Of a stretch of DNA of 64,000 nt, positions 34,701-49,700 are shown in pieces; position 1 is the stretch's first letter; every line of letters begins with the position of its first letter. Under the pieces are notes generated by a model. It was not told where the DNA came from, made no database searches, and saw only the letters and a program-made list of their open reading frames with translations. Origin of the DNA: Marisa cornuarietis (lineage: Eukaryota > Mollusca > Gastropoda > Architaenioglossa > Ampullariidae). A program made the position numbers and the translations under genes. Location of the stretch: NCBI GenBank assembly GCA_004794655.1, contig SMMW01000033.1, positions 4,065,501-4,129,500 on the forward strand, given 5' to 3'.

Positions 34701-37700
34701 CTGAAAAATAGCAGAATTCTTGTAGTAAGATCATCAGATTAGTTTTACAATCACTGAGAAATATCCAGATTCTGTTCAAGAATTTCCGGACTGAACTACT
34801 GGAGGCAATCAGCAGTATGCTAGGATAGTCATAGACTGTGGAGTTGTGGAAGCCAGTGAGACACACCTGTCCGCTAGCTGCTATAAAGCATGGGTAGTCT
34901 TCACACCCCTGTGTATGACCAGCAGGTCACGGCAAGAACCATAGCCCACGACAAGCATGACTGTCCACAGGTCATGGCGATGGAAGAAGCTACAGTAATG
35001 TGGGAGAAGTCTCATATTGTAACTGCTTGGTTTATACTTCTGTCTATACATAAGAGAACTCGTGATCTAAGTTTTCTAGATCAATCCGCTTAACAGCCAC
35101 CTACAGTCTCTGTTGTCGAGTGCGGAGCTACATGCAGTGTGGTTGTATCTGTGAGACCTTTGGCTATTCCTGTATATTGCTGATAGACACACGCCACACT
35201 GTCAACCTGCACGATGACCACTTCTGATGACGATGACTCATTGATGTTGATAGTGAAATAAAATCTCATAAAATTTCATAAAATCTTCCTAACAAAATCA
35301 GTATAATTAGCCAAGTTTGAAAGTGGAGAGCTTATTCTTTTGGCTGCAGTGCAGTGGGGGATAGACTGTAACTTGACAGTATTTGCAAATGTAAACTTTG
35401 TTTTTACTGGTCTTACTTTACATCAGTTTCTTAATATATTGACTCTAGGCCTTGACCTTTTATTCCGACATCCAGATACGCATGAATTTGAAGTATTTAA
35501 AAAAAAATAAAGATAAATCAAAATTATAATTAAAGTTTAAAGTTAAGAAAAAGGAACTGTTCCTACCTTATTTCATTGTGAAATTGCACTTTTTGTAAAT
35601 CCAAAGAAAATTAGGTATATAAAATCATATTTCCAAAGAGAAAATCTTGATACAGGCTTATGCACACTCAATCATCTCTGCAATGTTTCATCCAATATTT
35701 AGTAGGCTTTATGATGGTAACAAACCTTGCAAAAATGAATAATAATAATAATAATAATAGTGAAGATTTTTATAGCGCATATTCACACTCATAGAGAGCA
35801 TGCTCTTAGCGCTTAAAACGAGGAAGAGACGTGGACTAAGTAGACACAGAACAAAGGGACGAAAGAAAACGACAGTACTGACGAAACAGAAAACTAAAGG
35901 CATCAAGTAACAGGAACAGAGAAATATAGTGATTCTGTGAGAAAGATGGGTAAAGTAGCAAGAGGGAAGGGGGCGGGGTTAAGAAGGACTAGCATTGTGT
36001 GGACTGTTAGGAGAAATGCTCAAGGAAGAGGTGCGTTTTCAGTGCAGATTTGAAGGATTCAGTTGTAGGAAGGTGGCGGATTTGGATAAACAAAACGTAC
36101 GATGATAAAGAACAACTTTATTGGCAGAAATAACCTCCAAAATGATGGAAAATCGCTTGCAGATTCTGCTTGTGCTCTCATGTCGCCATTGTTTTTTTAA
36201 TAGAAAAGAACGTCCAGAAAAATTGAGATCTTCAAACTAATGTCTTCCTGTTCTTTAGTTAAGGGATGTAACTCTTTTTGAATATGATTTACCTAACCAA
36301 ATGAGTGGATTCTGTTCTTTGTGTTTACATAGTTTTGTAGTAAAAATTATTAAATATGATGGACATGGGTGGGCAGACCAACATTAATATGTGCTTAAAG
36401 GGCCGTACCTATTTGTCCGACTCGGTTTCATTGAGTTAAGGTTTTAATCGAGCTGTATCTTTTTTGTCATCTTAATTGTCTGCATGTTGCCTCATTAACC
36501 TTCTTCACATTTGTGATACGATACAATTTTTGTGTAGATTTTTAACACTTTAGAATTGGCCAGTTAGGCATCTAATGTGTCTGATATTGAAGTGTGTTTA
36601 ATATTTGTTCTGCATGCAGACTGTCGAGAAAATAACCTTAGAGTGTGTTTAATTTTGATTCTACAGCTCAGCTTGTAAAGCAGCAGGCAGAGCGGGCAAT
36701 GAGAAAAGCGCAAGAAGAAGCAGAGCGCAGACAGCGGGAAGAGGAAGAGAGGAAGAGACAAGAGGAAGAAGAAAAGAAAATCCAGCAGCTTGCGCTGGAA
36801 GGCAAAATAATTCACAGAGATTGTGAAAACAAGGTGAGTTGAGTGATGGTCAGTGCACATATGCAAACTTGCCTTTCTATTGCTGTATGTGGCACATGTT
36901 TAACCCATATAAAATCTGCTGCTGAATTTTTTTTTAAAAGTGTTCAGATAATGTTTTCCTTGCAGTACTGAGTTACATCTTCAAACTTTAAAGAATGTTC
37001 TGCATGCAAAATTAGTTTTGTATAACTGGGTTTAGTTCATTGTCAGTTGTGTCAGAAAATAAAACTATGAGTGCTCCTGATCCACCCCCCACCCCCAGAT
37101 CATAAAAAAGATTACAGAGCATTTTAGCAAAACAAAGCTAATGACAAAAACTATGTTCTGTTAACTTTTCAGCAAGTTTGTGTTTGATTTCATGTGTAAC
37201 TCAGGCTAGCCTTAAGTGATAACACTTTTTTCTGTTAGTTTTGTTCTCATTGAACAGTTATTCATTACATATTTGCTGATTACAGGATATAACTATGTTA
37301 GAAGAGTCTTCCAGCATCTTAACAGCAACCATGAATGAAGTGGTGAACACCACAATGAACTTGTCTCATAACACTCAAAAAAATGGTCAGGTTTCATCCA
37401 CCTCAACACAGTTCAAAGAAACTACCACCACCATCATCACCACCACTACTACAACCACCACAACCACTGTTCATATGGAAGGTGCATCTGCCGAGACATT
37501 CAACCACACCAAACCTCTGAACACTCCTGGTAGGGACAGCTTACTGTTGTGCACCCCCCAAGAGTCTGGCCCAGAAAGTACAGCACAAGATGATAAACCC
37601 AAACCTAAGGTCGTCAGCTTACAGTCTCTGATTCCTAACGTGAAGACCTCAGCACTGCAAGTGGAAGACAAAGGTGGAGGTGGAATGCCAAAGATCACAC

Positions 37701-40700
37701 CAGGCACCAAGACAGTGTTGGTTGTCAACAGGGAGGGGGGCAAGGTAACCTTGCAGGTAGCTGCTCAGGCATTGGAAAAACTGAATGACGCTGGGAAGGG
37801 AGAGGAACTCACAATGACTCAGCAGACATCGTCCACCACCACAGCAGCAGCATCAGGTTAGACTAAAGAAAGAGTGTAAGCAGGAATAAGTCATGTGATT
37901 AAAAGTTTTGAATCATCTCATTGTGAAAGGGTCTGACTTCATATTTAGGTAAGAGAGAGATACTCTTGTTTCTAGTTTACTTTTAATTCTGCTCTCATTA
38001 TCTCTTTCCTCTTTTTAATCCCTTCATCTCATCTTTGATCCCTACTCTTTGTCTCCTTATACATTTATTCCTATCTCTTGATCTTCTTCAGCATTATACA
38101 TGACAAAAGAATTTCTTTCAAGAATATGAACCATAGTGTTTTTCTTCATAAATGTTCACTGAACATTGTGTTCTCCAGGAATTGAAACCAGGAGGATTCT
38201 CACAAGATCAAAAACTGGATCACTGACACCTAAGCAGTTTACAGATTCTATCACCACAACTACAACATCCCTGAAAATGTCTGGCAAGAGCTCAACTGAT
38301 GATGTGCTGGTTATCAACAAAGATGGAGAAATAAGCCGCATAACTCGCAGCAAAACATTGTCCTCTTCATCTATTGCAGTGTCACAATATTTCAGACTCG
38401 GTAAGAACCTAAGCAAGATATGTTAGTAAAGATTGGATGCTCACTGTCATGCAATGGATAACTTAATCTGACTTCATTTAGCACACCTCATTACAACACT
38501 CATACATGCATTCGTGCAATCAGTAAAGCTATGTAAATATAAAACAAAGAACAAGTGTACTCATTGTGTGCGGGGGTGGGGGGGAGGGAAGAAATAAAAG
38601 CATTTGTAAAATTTAAAGTATGTCGCATCCCTTCCTTTCATTATTATAATCAAAACCTTTAAAAATCATAAATTTTCAAACATATAAAAGATTTTACAAT
38701 CGGAATTTTGTTAAATCCCCAGAAACTGTCATTACTTGCATATCGCTGGGATGTCATTTCGGCAAATGGGGTTTCCAAACACTTGTTTTATTACGCTTTG
38801 TAGGTAGCTGCATTTTGCTTTTGCAGATTTCTGAGAATGTTTCACTCTCATAAATCAGACGATATTTAACCCTCTTAGCACAATGAGCCACGATTATGGC
38901 CCTACCGGCAGAGCACGATGAGTTTCACTATCGTCTTCAAAATCATAAATTATAAGCCCATGTTTTTTGAACATAGAAATATTTTTATGACGTGCTAAGA
39001 GGGTTAAAAAAAAAACTAAGCATCAAGCGCAACTGAATGAATAAAAAAAAAGCAGCCATTTTGATGATGGCGGAATAGCTCATTGTTAGGGGTATAAACC
39101 AATCAGATCATGTCGTTTCAAATTTGTCACCAGAAACTACCATGTAAGCCAATAGCCGTGAACGATTCAGAAAAAGGTGACTTTGTTCAATTAAAAATGG
39201 CTTAGAAACTATTTTTAGCATAGGCCTTTGACTGGTATAGCGAGCTAAGGGAGATAATTCCTGTTCAAAAGGTATACAACATGTGCTTCACGGACTCCTC
39301 GTGTAACAAAGACTCACACGAGAGCCATTTTTGGTATCAGCGCAAGACTAAAAAAATTGGTGAGGGAAGTGTGAAAAATGCTTTTATTCAGCATCAAAAC
39401 ACATTTTTCAACAAAAATACATTGGAATCTGTGTAACTAAAAATCAACCATGTCACCCCATATTTTCTTGAGCCACCCCTCACCTTAAATGCTATTTTTG
39501 TGCTTAGTCTTCATAACCTTACACCAAACCATTTAATTTCTTAGTCTTGAGTTTCAGAAATTGAAACCACGTATGTACTATCTCTGTGTCAGGCATGGAA
39601 GGTGGCTACAAGTCATACCAAAATCAATACTCCACGAATCCTTTGGCCCTCAACAAACATCAGCACAACGAAGAACGGGACAAACGCCGCCATTTGTCAC
39701 ACAAGTTTTCACTCACACAGGCCAGTGAGTTCAAATGGAATGGCTCAGTATATGGCAACAGAGCCATTACCATGGCTACTCTGCGCCTGAGTATTGTGCA
39801 GCTGGAGAACAACATCCCAGCAGCTTTCTTACATCCTAACTGGAGTATTCACAGATCTAACTGGCAGAAAGCAGTACACATGTGCCAAAGCCCTCAAGAC
39901 TTTGCTCTGGCTTTAGCTATTCTGGAAGCCTGCATGAAGCCTGTCATTTTCAATCCGGTGTGGCATGAGTCACTTGGTGAGATACATTTTACTAGCAGCT
40001 CATATATGTTTTGTTGAATCATTTATCTCAAGAAGTACAGTCATGTACCAGTTGGTGGCTAGATAGTGTGCACTATTAGCTTTGCTTGAGACATCTGTTA
40101 TAGTTCATTCTGGTGTGTAAAGAGACCACATTGTGTTTTGGGCTGTATTCTGAGTTGTCCATTTGTTGTTTAAGGTCATACTCGACTGCAGCGAATCACA
40201 AGTGGTGATAGAGAAGAGATGAAAAAACGTGAAAAAGAAGCGAGGAAAAGGAAGGAAGAAGAGGAAGAAGGAAAACCTTTGGTTTGGATCAAATATCCTC
40301 TTGGACTCAAGCATCAGGTAATGAATATAAGCATTGTATGTTGTACACGAATAACGTTCATAACTGGCCTGTCTTTTTAAAGCGTTGGTCAGGATCTCAA
40401 AAGGAGCTAGAAAATGATCTCCATGTTAGTCACTTGAAAAAATAATGTGACTTTAGCAAATGTTTCGGGTTGAAATTTACAGAGGCAAAGACTAAATTAC
40501 TATACCATTCTCCATCGTTTTTACATATTTTTAAGAAATTGATTGATGTACAACGACAATCTTGTACAATTGCAACTCTTGTTTTGCCAAACCATTCTGG
40601 TTCCCCCACCCCTAGCCACCCACAAAAATGTCCACTTAAATTAAGACGAAGGTAAGAATGCATGGATCAGGCATTTTCAGTTATTTATGAAATCCACCAG

Positions 40701-43700
40701 AAAACCATCTTCGAATATTTGTGTTAAGATATTTAATATGAATCTTATCTACATTATTCAATACCATTGTTTTCAGGTGTGGAAACAAAAAGGGGAAGAA
40801 TATCGAGTTACAGGTGGCAATGGCTGGCTATGGGTGAGCTCAACTCATGTGGGCAATTTTACCCCTCAGGATACTGTTGGCTTGCGCAGTGTTGCTGTGA
40901 AAATTCGCAATCGACGTTTAAAGGCAGCCAAGGCTTTATCTAAGTCAAAACCTTCGGAAGAAGACAAAGACCCAGAAAATGGGGATGGAGGGGATATAGA
41001 AGATGCCAAGGAGGCCGAGAATGCAAAGGCAGCAGACAGCACAGGATTCTCCACTTCAAAGGCAACCTCAGAGAACATGTGTATTTTGCGGAGTTTAGCA
41101 TTTGATGGTGGAGAGCAGAGAATGAATACAGATGCTCACGACGAAGCAAAAGATGAGCAGACAGCAGAAATAATGGAAGTTGATGCCTCTGAAAATGACA
41201 GCCAGGCCTCTTTAGCAGCTGCAGCAGAAACAGGTCCCAGTTCACCAAATACAGTTAAATCTTGCACATCCAGTGACCAGGACAGTAAAATGTATCCATC
41301 GCTGGCTGGAAACAGACTTATTATGTGCACTCGCAACTGGGGTAACTTTGCAGACAAGCGAGATGCTGAACTGGCCAAAGAAGTGTTCTCCAAGCTGCCA
41401 GACAAGGTGACAGATGTTGACCTAATCAATGTTTCTGATGCCATGCAGAATCGCACACACTATCCCAAGGTGACTAAGCCCTACTCTAAGCTAGACTCAC
41501 TGTTGGAACGTCGCCTGAAGGCAGAGGAGATTGAATCTAAACAGCGTGCTGCCCTGGAGCAACAGATCCAGTGGAAGTTGAAATATGAGGAAAAAGCCAA
41601 GCTGGGCCATGACAGTAAAGACATCAAACCTAGTCTAGACATTCTCATAAATGGTTTGCCACAGAGTAAAAGACCATCACGCTCTAACAGCTGTTACTCA
41701 CCTCTGTGTCACAGTTTAGGTCCTGAAGCTTGTTATTCACCAGCCTGTAAATCTCTGGCAGCAGCAGACTCAAATGCAGGTAAATCAGATTTGTGTACAT
41801 TGACAAAGAGTGAACCTACAGAAGTGAAAGTGGAAGTAAAAGTGGAAGCGAAAACAGCTTCTAGTGAGGATAAAGCAAGTGTGGCAGCAAGTGGTGTGAC
41901 CAAATGTGACAGTAAATCGGCAGCAAAGCTCATCAAAGAAGAGCCTTTGGACGCTTCTCAAGGCTCACTTAAGGCAGCTAACATAACCTTGGAGGAAGAA
42001 GAGATAGATGTGGAAGGGGACAGAGAGGGAGAAAATTCAAACTCTTCCACTGCTTCTGACAAACTTCTGAACTCTCTCAAAGCTAAACCCCCAACCTCCA
42101 ATAGTGGAGATAGTGGTGAAAAGTCTCAAAAGGCAGCAACTTTAAAAGACAGTGACACAGGAACTGTCAAGACATCTTCAGCAAAGGTCTCGTTATCCAC
42201 GTCACTACTCACCAAAGACCAAGCAGAGAGTTCTAATGACAAGTCCAGCAGCTTGCTACCAGGAATTAAAGATTCTGTTTCAGTGGCACAAAGTTTATCC
42301 AGCCGTTCAGGTCTGACCCTTTCCCAAGCACAGCTTGCACTGACGCAAGCCATCATGAAGATGAGTGTTGAAGAGTTGCGAGCCAAAATACCACCCGTCC
42401 GTCATACACGAGACAAGTTCAAATTGCCTCGGGTTGCACGAATAGGAGCAAAACAGCGAAGTAAGACAATGAAGAAAGCCAGCCTGCCTGTTTGCCAGAA
42501 GTTTCAGACAACAAGTAAGCGGAAGAGCATTTTTGTTTTGGAAAACTATGAACTGGCAAAATTGGCAAGACGTGGGGGCTTCCGGGAAACATTAGGCTTC
42601 AACTACAACTGCAAGATGAATAATGTAAACTGGATCTACCCATGCCCAAGGCCATTATTCAAAACGTCATGGCGGTATCGCACCCAAACACTCACCTCCT
42701 TGGCTGCAGCTGCTTTGCAGCTGCGCATTCTCTGGGCATGCACCAGGTGGGATGATCTGGCAGTCAAGCCACCTGCTGGTGGTACTAACACCATCTCAAC
42801 TGAGACTGAAATCACCACAACAGAACTTCTGAAACGACGAGATATTGGACCACATGGATTGAGATCTGAATACCAGGTGCGAAAAATTGTTGTGCCCCTG
42901 GGCATCACAAACCAACCTAAAGGTGAGAGAATATGTCTTTTCTTAACACTCACACTTGTTGACTTAACACATTCTAATTTCTTCACACATGTATGGCCTA
43001 ACTTTAACGCCTACACTGTAACTTCCCTGCACTCCCTGAACCGTTTTCAAACACAGTTATATTCCTGAGATTTTCAAGAAAGCAACTTTTACTGAAAGTG
43101 TCTGAAATCCCATCACAGTCTTTCACTGCAAAAATGGCGTTGAGCAAGCTAAGTGCTACACAGCAAAAGAAGCTTGTCCTTATAATGATATTTGCCTGAT
43201 GAAATGAAAAGCAAAGAAGACAGCAGCACTTCTTTTTTGGAAGATTTAGTTGATGAAAATAAAGAAAATTCAGCAGAGCTGCCCACAGTTAATAGCAAGG
43301 GAAAACTTTGTCAAAATTCTGTTGGACATACCTCACACATTTTGGACTTACACAGCAGCACACTTTCAGAATGAATCAAGCTAGAAATGGTTGATTTCTT
43401 TTTATTTTGTATTTTTCTTATGTTTGTTTTATCCTTTGACTTTTATTAGTTTTTTTTTAATTTTGGGGGGTACAGTATGATATTTATCTTCATGCTAGAG
43501 TAACTAGTTCTGTCTTATCACTGGATTACAAATGAATTAAACTTTTCTTTAAGATCTCTTTCGCACACACACACACAGAGTCATCACATAAAATATGGCC
43601 ATTCCTCTTCTTTATTCCTTCTCAAATTTTTATGTTTCTTTCCAACCATACCCTGTTTTTCTGATGGTTTGTAATTCAGTTTAAGTCAGCCAGCATTTGC

Positions 43701-46700
43701 TCTGGTAGAAAACAGTAAAGCAATAGAACTACTTAAGGTCATTAAGGAATTTAACCACTTGCAGAACGAATTTTGCATGAGGTTCTTGCACAGTTATCAT
43801 CTGCTTGCAATGTGCTAGCACTAAACCATTTATCAGCTTTATCCAAGTAACATAATCTCTCTGACAAGTGCAAGGAGTTGGTTCTGATTGCTTTCTCTTC
43901 TGTGGATAACCTTTAGGCATTTGTGGTTCAGCTGTTTACAGTTTTGTATTATTTTTATTTAACATCACAGAAAAGTACACACCTCAGCGTAGTGGCCTGA
44001 GAGAGAGAAAGCGAGTGGAATCTCCACGACAGACAGAACCTAGTGTCACAGAGACCTGGGTTCCAGAAGAGGAATTGGAGCTTTGGGAGATTCGTCAGTT
44101 TGGAGAAAAGTAAGTGAAGAAATTCAGTAAAACCTCCTCATTACGATCTTCTGACCCTCTCTTAAATATGAGCCCCCAAAAATGTGAAGAACATATTTCA
44201 GAGGTAATTCTAGGCTGCAGCCTTGCGGGAGTCCCGCAAAATTTCGCTGAGGGGCGCATAGTCTGAAAGTCAGCGCGACCATGCGCCCGCAAAAATACCG
44301 TGGCTGGCACGCTTTTGAACATGCGGTGTGGCACTTCAAAAAAATTGTTGTCATTCTTCGCGCTGGTTTGAAACCGACCCACTAGAATCGATGCTAATGA
44401 CTGGACAGTTTTCAAACTGACCACTTGTTATCTATCTGATGCTACCTGCTCCAAATTTTGCGCCAGGAAGTAAATTGTTGACTCGTCCACAGCGAAAACA
44501 TTTGGGACGGGAGAGATCAAAGGGTATTGGAAGCAAGCGAGTTGAAAACAAAGTGAACGCGATTGTCAACTCTGTTTGACTTTTCGTTCACGACATGAGC
44601 AGCAGAAGATGTCCCTGAAAGTAGAAATCGACAAGGACAGAAAGAAACAGAAACTCATCAGAGTGTGCCGCACACATTGTTGGAACTGAAAATGTAAACA
44701 ACGAATCAAAAGATGGCGAAATAGACCAATTGAGACAGATACCGCTCGTAAAAAACCACTCATCCAGTCAGTGTGAATGGCTGAAGAAATGGCCTTGCTA
44801 AATGAACGAGGACGAAGGCATGAGATGTAAAGTTGCCTAAAACAATCAGAATAACGCGTTTACAAGCCCTGAATGTGTTAAGTACCGAACGAGGATGCTG
44901 CAGAGACAGACTTCCGACCACACACTCTTTGGAGGCTGAAATTCTTTAATTCTATTTCTGTCCTCGTGACCTTTTTGGAACTTATGCCAGCGGTATTATA
45001 TAACACTTAAAAACGTGTTGCGAACTTGATACAACCTCACAGGACAAAGAAGCTGTCAGGGCTGCTTTTGCGACAATGTGCAAGAACATTAATAACAGGT
45101 TCCCAAAAGATGTAGTAGGTGATGTTGCCTCTGCATTTTCAGTTCTTTTCATGCACCCCATCTTTTTCCTGTCTGCCGAAGACAGAACACCCTATGGAGA
45201 CTTAAATATCTTAACAGATTTCTTTTGAAAACCAGCACAAGTGGGCAGAAAATTCAGTAAAATCTTGCTTGACAAAGCAGCATGTTTAGAGGAATGGATT
45301 GTGGTCAAAGAAACTGCATATCAGAGAGATTCCACTAGCTGTTTAAACTGTTATTTGACTTTCACTGGGATTCATTTTCCAATTTGCTGGTTCTTGGAAA
45401 GCTGTGCCTTTTTATGCTATCCCATAATGCAGGCTGTGAGAGTGGGCTTCAGCCATCAAAACCTAATAAAGTCTTCTCGTAGAAGTTGCCTCCAGGAGAA
45501 ACATTTAATCCCCTGCACTAATGAGACAAATGAAAAGTGTCTAAACATTAGCTCATAGCTCAATGAGATAGACACAAAAACTAATTGGTTTGCAAATTTA
45601 GGATGCTATGATCACACTGATGATGATGAAAGATAATTTATCGATAGAAAAGAAAAAGATATCTATTTGATAAATCTTCAATTTCTTGTGATATAATAAA
45701 ATTTCTTGTGATTAATAAAGTATTTTGTTGTATACCAAATATTTATCGGAAAAAGCAGTGAAAATGTGTTTGTTTCGAGGGGTCCCTTGTTTCATTTGAA
45801 GGTCTCCTTTTTTTTCCATCGAGAGGGCCCCAGGGCCCCTCTTTTTGAAATCCTAGAATTACCTCTGTATTTTCTATATAAATGTCATCTCTAGCACATC
45901 TGCCTCCCCACAACAACATACGACCAACAGTTTTTGTTCTATTACAACTTTTTGCAGAAGTTGTGTGTTAAAAACAAAAAATGAAGTATCTTTTAAAATA
46001 GACTGCTTCTGACCAACCATTTGTACCATATGATGACTTTCTGCAGAAATATTGTAAAATAAGTGAAGTACATTTCCAAAGAAACTGGTTGCTCACTGTT
46101 TTCTTTTTTTTTTAACCACCATGCATCAGTCAACTGTGTCCTTATTACAACCATTTGCAGAAGTCCCATGTTTATAAAAAAAAAGAAGATTTTTGTGACT
46201 GTTTAAGCTTTATTGCGACTTTTCAGAAATGACGCTTAAAAAATAATTGTGCATTTTAAGAGAGCATCTTTGTCTACCATAGTACACATGTATTGATCAA
46301 TTGCCCTTACCTGGTGTGTTAGCTGATAAGTAATAATAGGATTTTTATATCACATTTCCTCACATGAAGGCAAGCACAGTGTGCTTTACAAGTTGTAAAG
46401 GTTGGTAGGTAGTGATGCTATGTGACAGAGAAGAGCATCACAATCAGGGAAACACATGCACGGTAATAATTGCCTGTCAAACATGAAGGAATGCAGAGAG
46501 GAAAAGGTGGAGAAAGTAAGAGGGTATACTGATTACACTAGGTATTTCCAAAAGAGACACGTTTTAGGTCCAGATCTGGAAGCTTATAGCATCTCCAATG
46601 TATGGAGAGGGAGAGGCAGGATATTACTAATATTGTTGCTAGTGAAAGAAAATAAGCGACACCTAAATCTCTCCAAAATGATTTGTGAGAAAGAAAACCC

Positions 46701-49700
46701 ACTTGGGAAGAGCAAATTAACCTGCTAGGCTACTACCGTGACACGAGGTAAGACAGAAAAATTTGGGCGAGGCCATGAAAAGCACCATAGTAAAGAATGG
46801 TGATCCTGAATTCGATGCAAGCCCACACTTACAGCCAGTGCAGATCAAGCAGAAGTGGCATGATAGGATCAACCTTCTGCTTCCGGAACACAATGCAAGC
46901 AGCACTGTTCTGAACTTGTTGGAGCTTTTAGAGCAGGCAGTCCAGGAGATCAACAAACAGAAAGTCACAATAGTCAAGCCTGAACCATACAAATGCCAAC
47001 ATAAGCTGCTTAGTGGAAGCAATAAAGAGATGTCTAATGAGGCTGATCCTAAGCAATTCAGGAAAAATATGTATTTAACTCATTTTTGCCAAAAATACAT
47101 CTTGAGTTTGATGGTCTAAATGTGACTTACGATAATTCTGTGTAGAGTTTTTTAAAATTTATCTTTATATCACAATCCTGCTCCAACTTAAAAAAAAAAA
47201 AATATTCTACTGTTATTCATAATCCTGTTGCAATTTCTTGGACAAAATGTTGATTTTTCATTGTTCCTGTATAATAAAAATTACGTATGCGCCAGTGTTG
47301 GGTATCATTTGTACAGTGATGTTAATGCATTTTGGCTTTTTTATTCTAGGTTAGAGAAGCAACAGGCTTTGGCACAAGAGAAATTGGCAGCACAAGGAGC
47401 TAGTGCGGGGGCCACAACAGTAGTAGTAACAACAAGCACTTCTGGTCTTTCTCAAACTGCTTCCCAGATCAAAGCACAGATGGAGCAACAGCTAAAACAG
47501 CAGCGTCTTGCTCTGCAACAAAAGCGCCTGCAGGTAACATCAAGTCATTGGTCAGAATCTCCCCCTTTTAACACCATTCACTTTTGCCCAATCTATCTGG
47601 ATGAAGATTGCAGAAAGTGAATACTCACTTGCATTGCAACAGTTAATTTTTAGAATAGAATGGCTACCTTAGAGTATGATGGTTTTTAAAGCTTGAATCT
47701 GGCAGAAGCTTTGAACCAGTAGCTAGGATAGTACACTCAGTAGGTGTTTTGGCATTTTGGTCTTGACAGGAAAACCAGGGCATCAAGCTCACCACTACCA
47801 CTTCTACAGCAGCAGTAGCAGGAGGCACTACAATTGTCATCAACAACTCTGCCAATGGTGCTGCCCCAACACACTTGAAGACAATCTCAATCAGTGCACC
47901 AAGTAGTGGCGGCGCAAGCACACCTTCCCTCATTAAACAGGTTCAACCCAAGACTGTCTCTACTCCTAGCACTGGGCTTCCTGGTAAGTACAACAGTAAG
48001 AGACAGTACTTAAGTCTCATTGCAAGTACAGTGCACGTAAAATGAACAGGCTTATCATTGATCGAGGTGGGTTCCTTTTGTGCTGAACAGGATTCTTCAA
48101 CAAAAATGCTGGATGGAAGAGAAAGAGAGACGTCTTGTTTATGATCATATGTGTAGCAGTGTTCATTTGAGATAGTGCACTGTGCTTGAACATAGCAAAG
48201 CAAAAGTGAGAGGGGATGCAATGCAACGGTAGTCATGCAGTATCTGCAGATCGTGCAAGATGAACCTGCATTGGTTGGTTGAGAGGATCTGGGGTTCGCA
48301 GGTTAGATGATAACTGCCATCAGAATAATGAGTTAATAATAGAAACCGTAGGCATTCATGCAAAGCACTGACCTGTCCCAGGATCCGTCATGGGCAGTGC
48401 CCTTTCCAGTTCCCCATTGCGGCCAGGTGTGAAGGTTCAGCTGCCAGGTACTACAATCTCCATCCGCCCCACCACCTCTCTCACTCTGGCCCCCAAGCCT
48501 GGGGCCACCTCTGTTACTACTGCCTCAGCCTCTACCCCAACTCCTCGCATGAACTCTCCGCAAGAGGCCACACAAGTTCTGAAAGGTCTGTACTCAGTGC
48601 GAGAATCTAAGCCCCGAACGACCATTTAAATTTGAGATGACCGAAAGGTCAGTGCCGACTGCAGGGCTGCAGATGATGTATATTCGCCTAAGAGTATGTC
48701 AGCACTCAGTGCCAGGGCAAACCTGGAGCCCATTCTGACTTCATAACTTCATTTGGCATCAAAGTACTTATGCCTCTTGCACTACCATCTTTGCAGTGTA
48801 CAATATTTAGATGTTAATTTAGATTATGAGCAGATATGAGCTGTCTTTTGTCAGTATAGATATATGCTTAGTTTAGTATGCTCTCTTTTCCAACTGTTGA
48901 ACTTTCAAAGAACATTTAGAAACACTCATGATCTTTCAAGAGAATACTTTTTCCTTTGAGAATTTGAATTTTTGTGATGAGTGTCCTTTACATACTGAAC
49001 CATTTAGAAGAGCTATGCAGAACCTTTACCCTGGCAGCAGCTTTTGGGCTTAATAGTATTGTTTAATAAGTTTGGCTTCTCTTCAGTGCTTTTGTCACTG
49101 CCACTGGCACCAGAATGTTCTCAAACTGAAGCGTTATTGATACAAATCATTCTAGGTAAGAAGAATATGTAGAAATCTTCCTAGCCTAGTTTCCTTTAAG
49201 AAGGAATTTTTTTTAATACAGTATGTAATATGATTGCAAATGTAATATGATTTGTGATGTGAGAAATTGGTAGAAAACAACACAGCAGCATTCTCAGCTA
49301 CTTCTTTCTTTTTTGTCTCCAATGAACAAGTTTTATATTATATAACAACACTATTTTGCTACATGTGTTTTCCTCAAGTACAGAAAGTTTTTCTTTCCTG
49401 TGTATGTACATTCATTCTTTAAGAACAGAGGCAATGCACATTCTTTATGCTGGCCATTTGCCTGTAGTCCATGTGCATAAAATGAGAATATCTACTCAGT
49501 GCCTTCCCTTTTCACCCCTTTTGACCTAAAACGGAGGCTATGTTCAGTTATATTTTCAGTGCTTTATACTTATAACCCATCTACAATTAGAAATAACTGG
49601 TTTTATGTCTGATATTGGAAAGGGGGTGCAGGGAGACAAAAAGGAATCAGTATCTCCATTTATATGGCAGGTGAAAGATCCCAATGACCCAATGAATTCT

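Noticed and set aside
37402..37470. Thr-coding repeat run as a microsatellite error in BPTF
   Set aside because: The ACC/ACT/ACA run mixes synonymous codons and keeps the frame. A Thr-rich stretch also occurs in vertebrate BPTF, so it is coding.
46763..47119. 118-codon plus-strand frame before BPTF exon 11
   Set aside because: It lies within an interspersed repeat; BPTF phases close without it and it has no splice framework.
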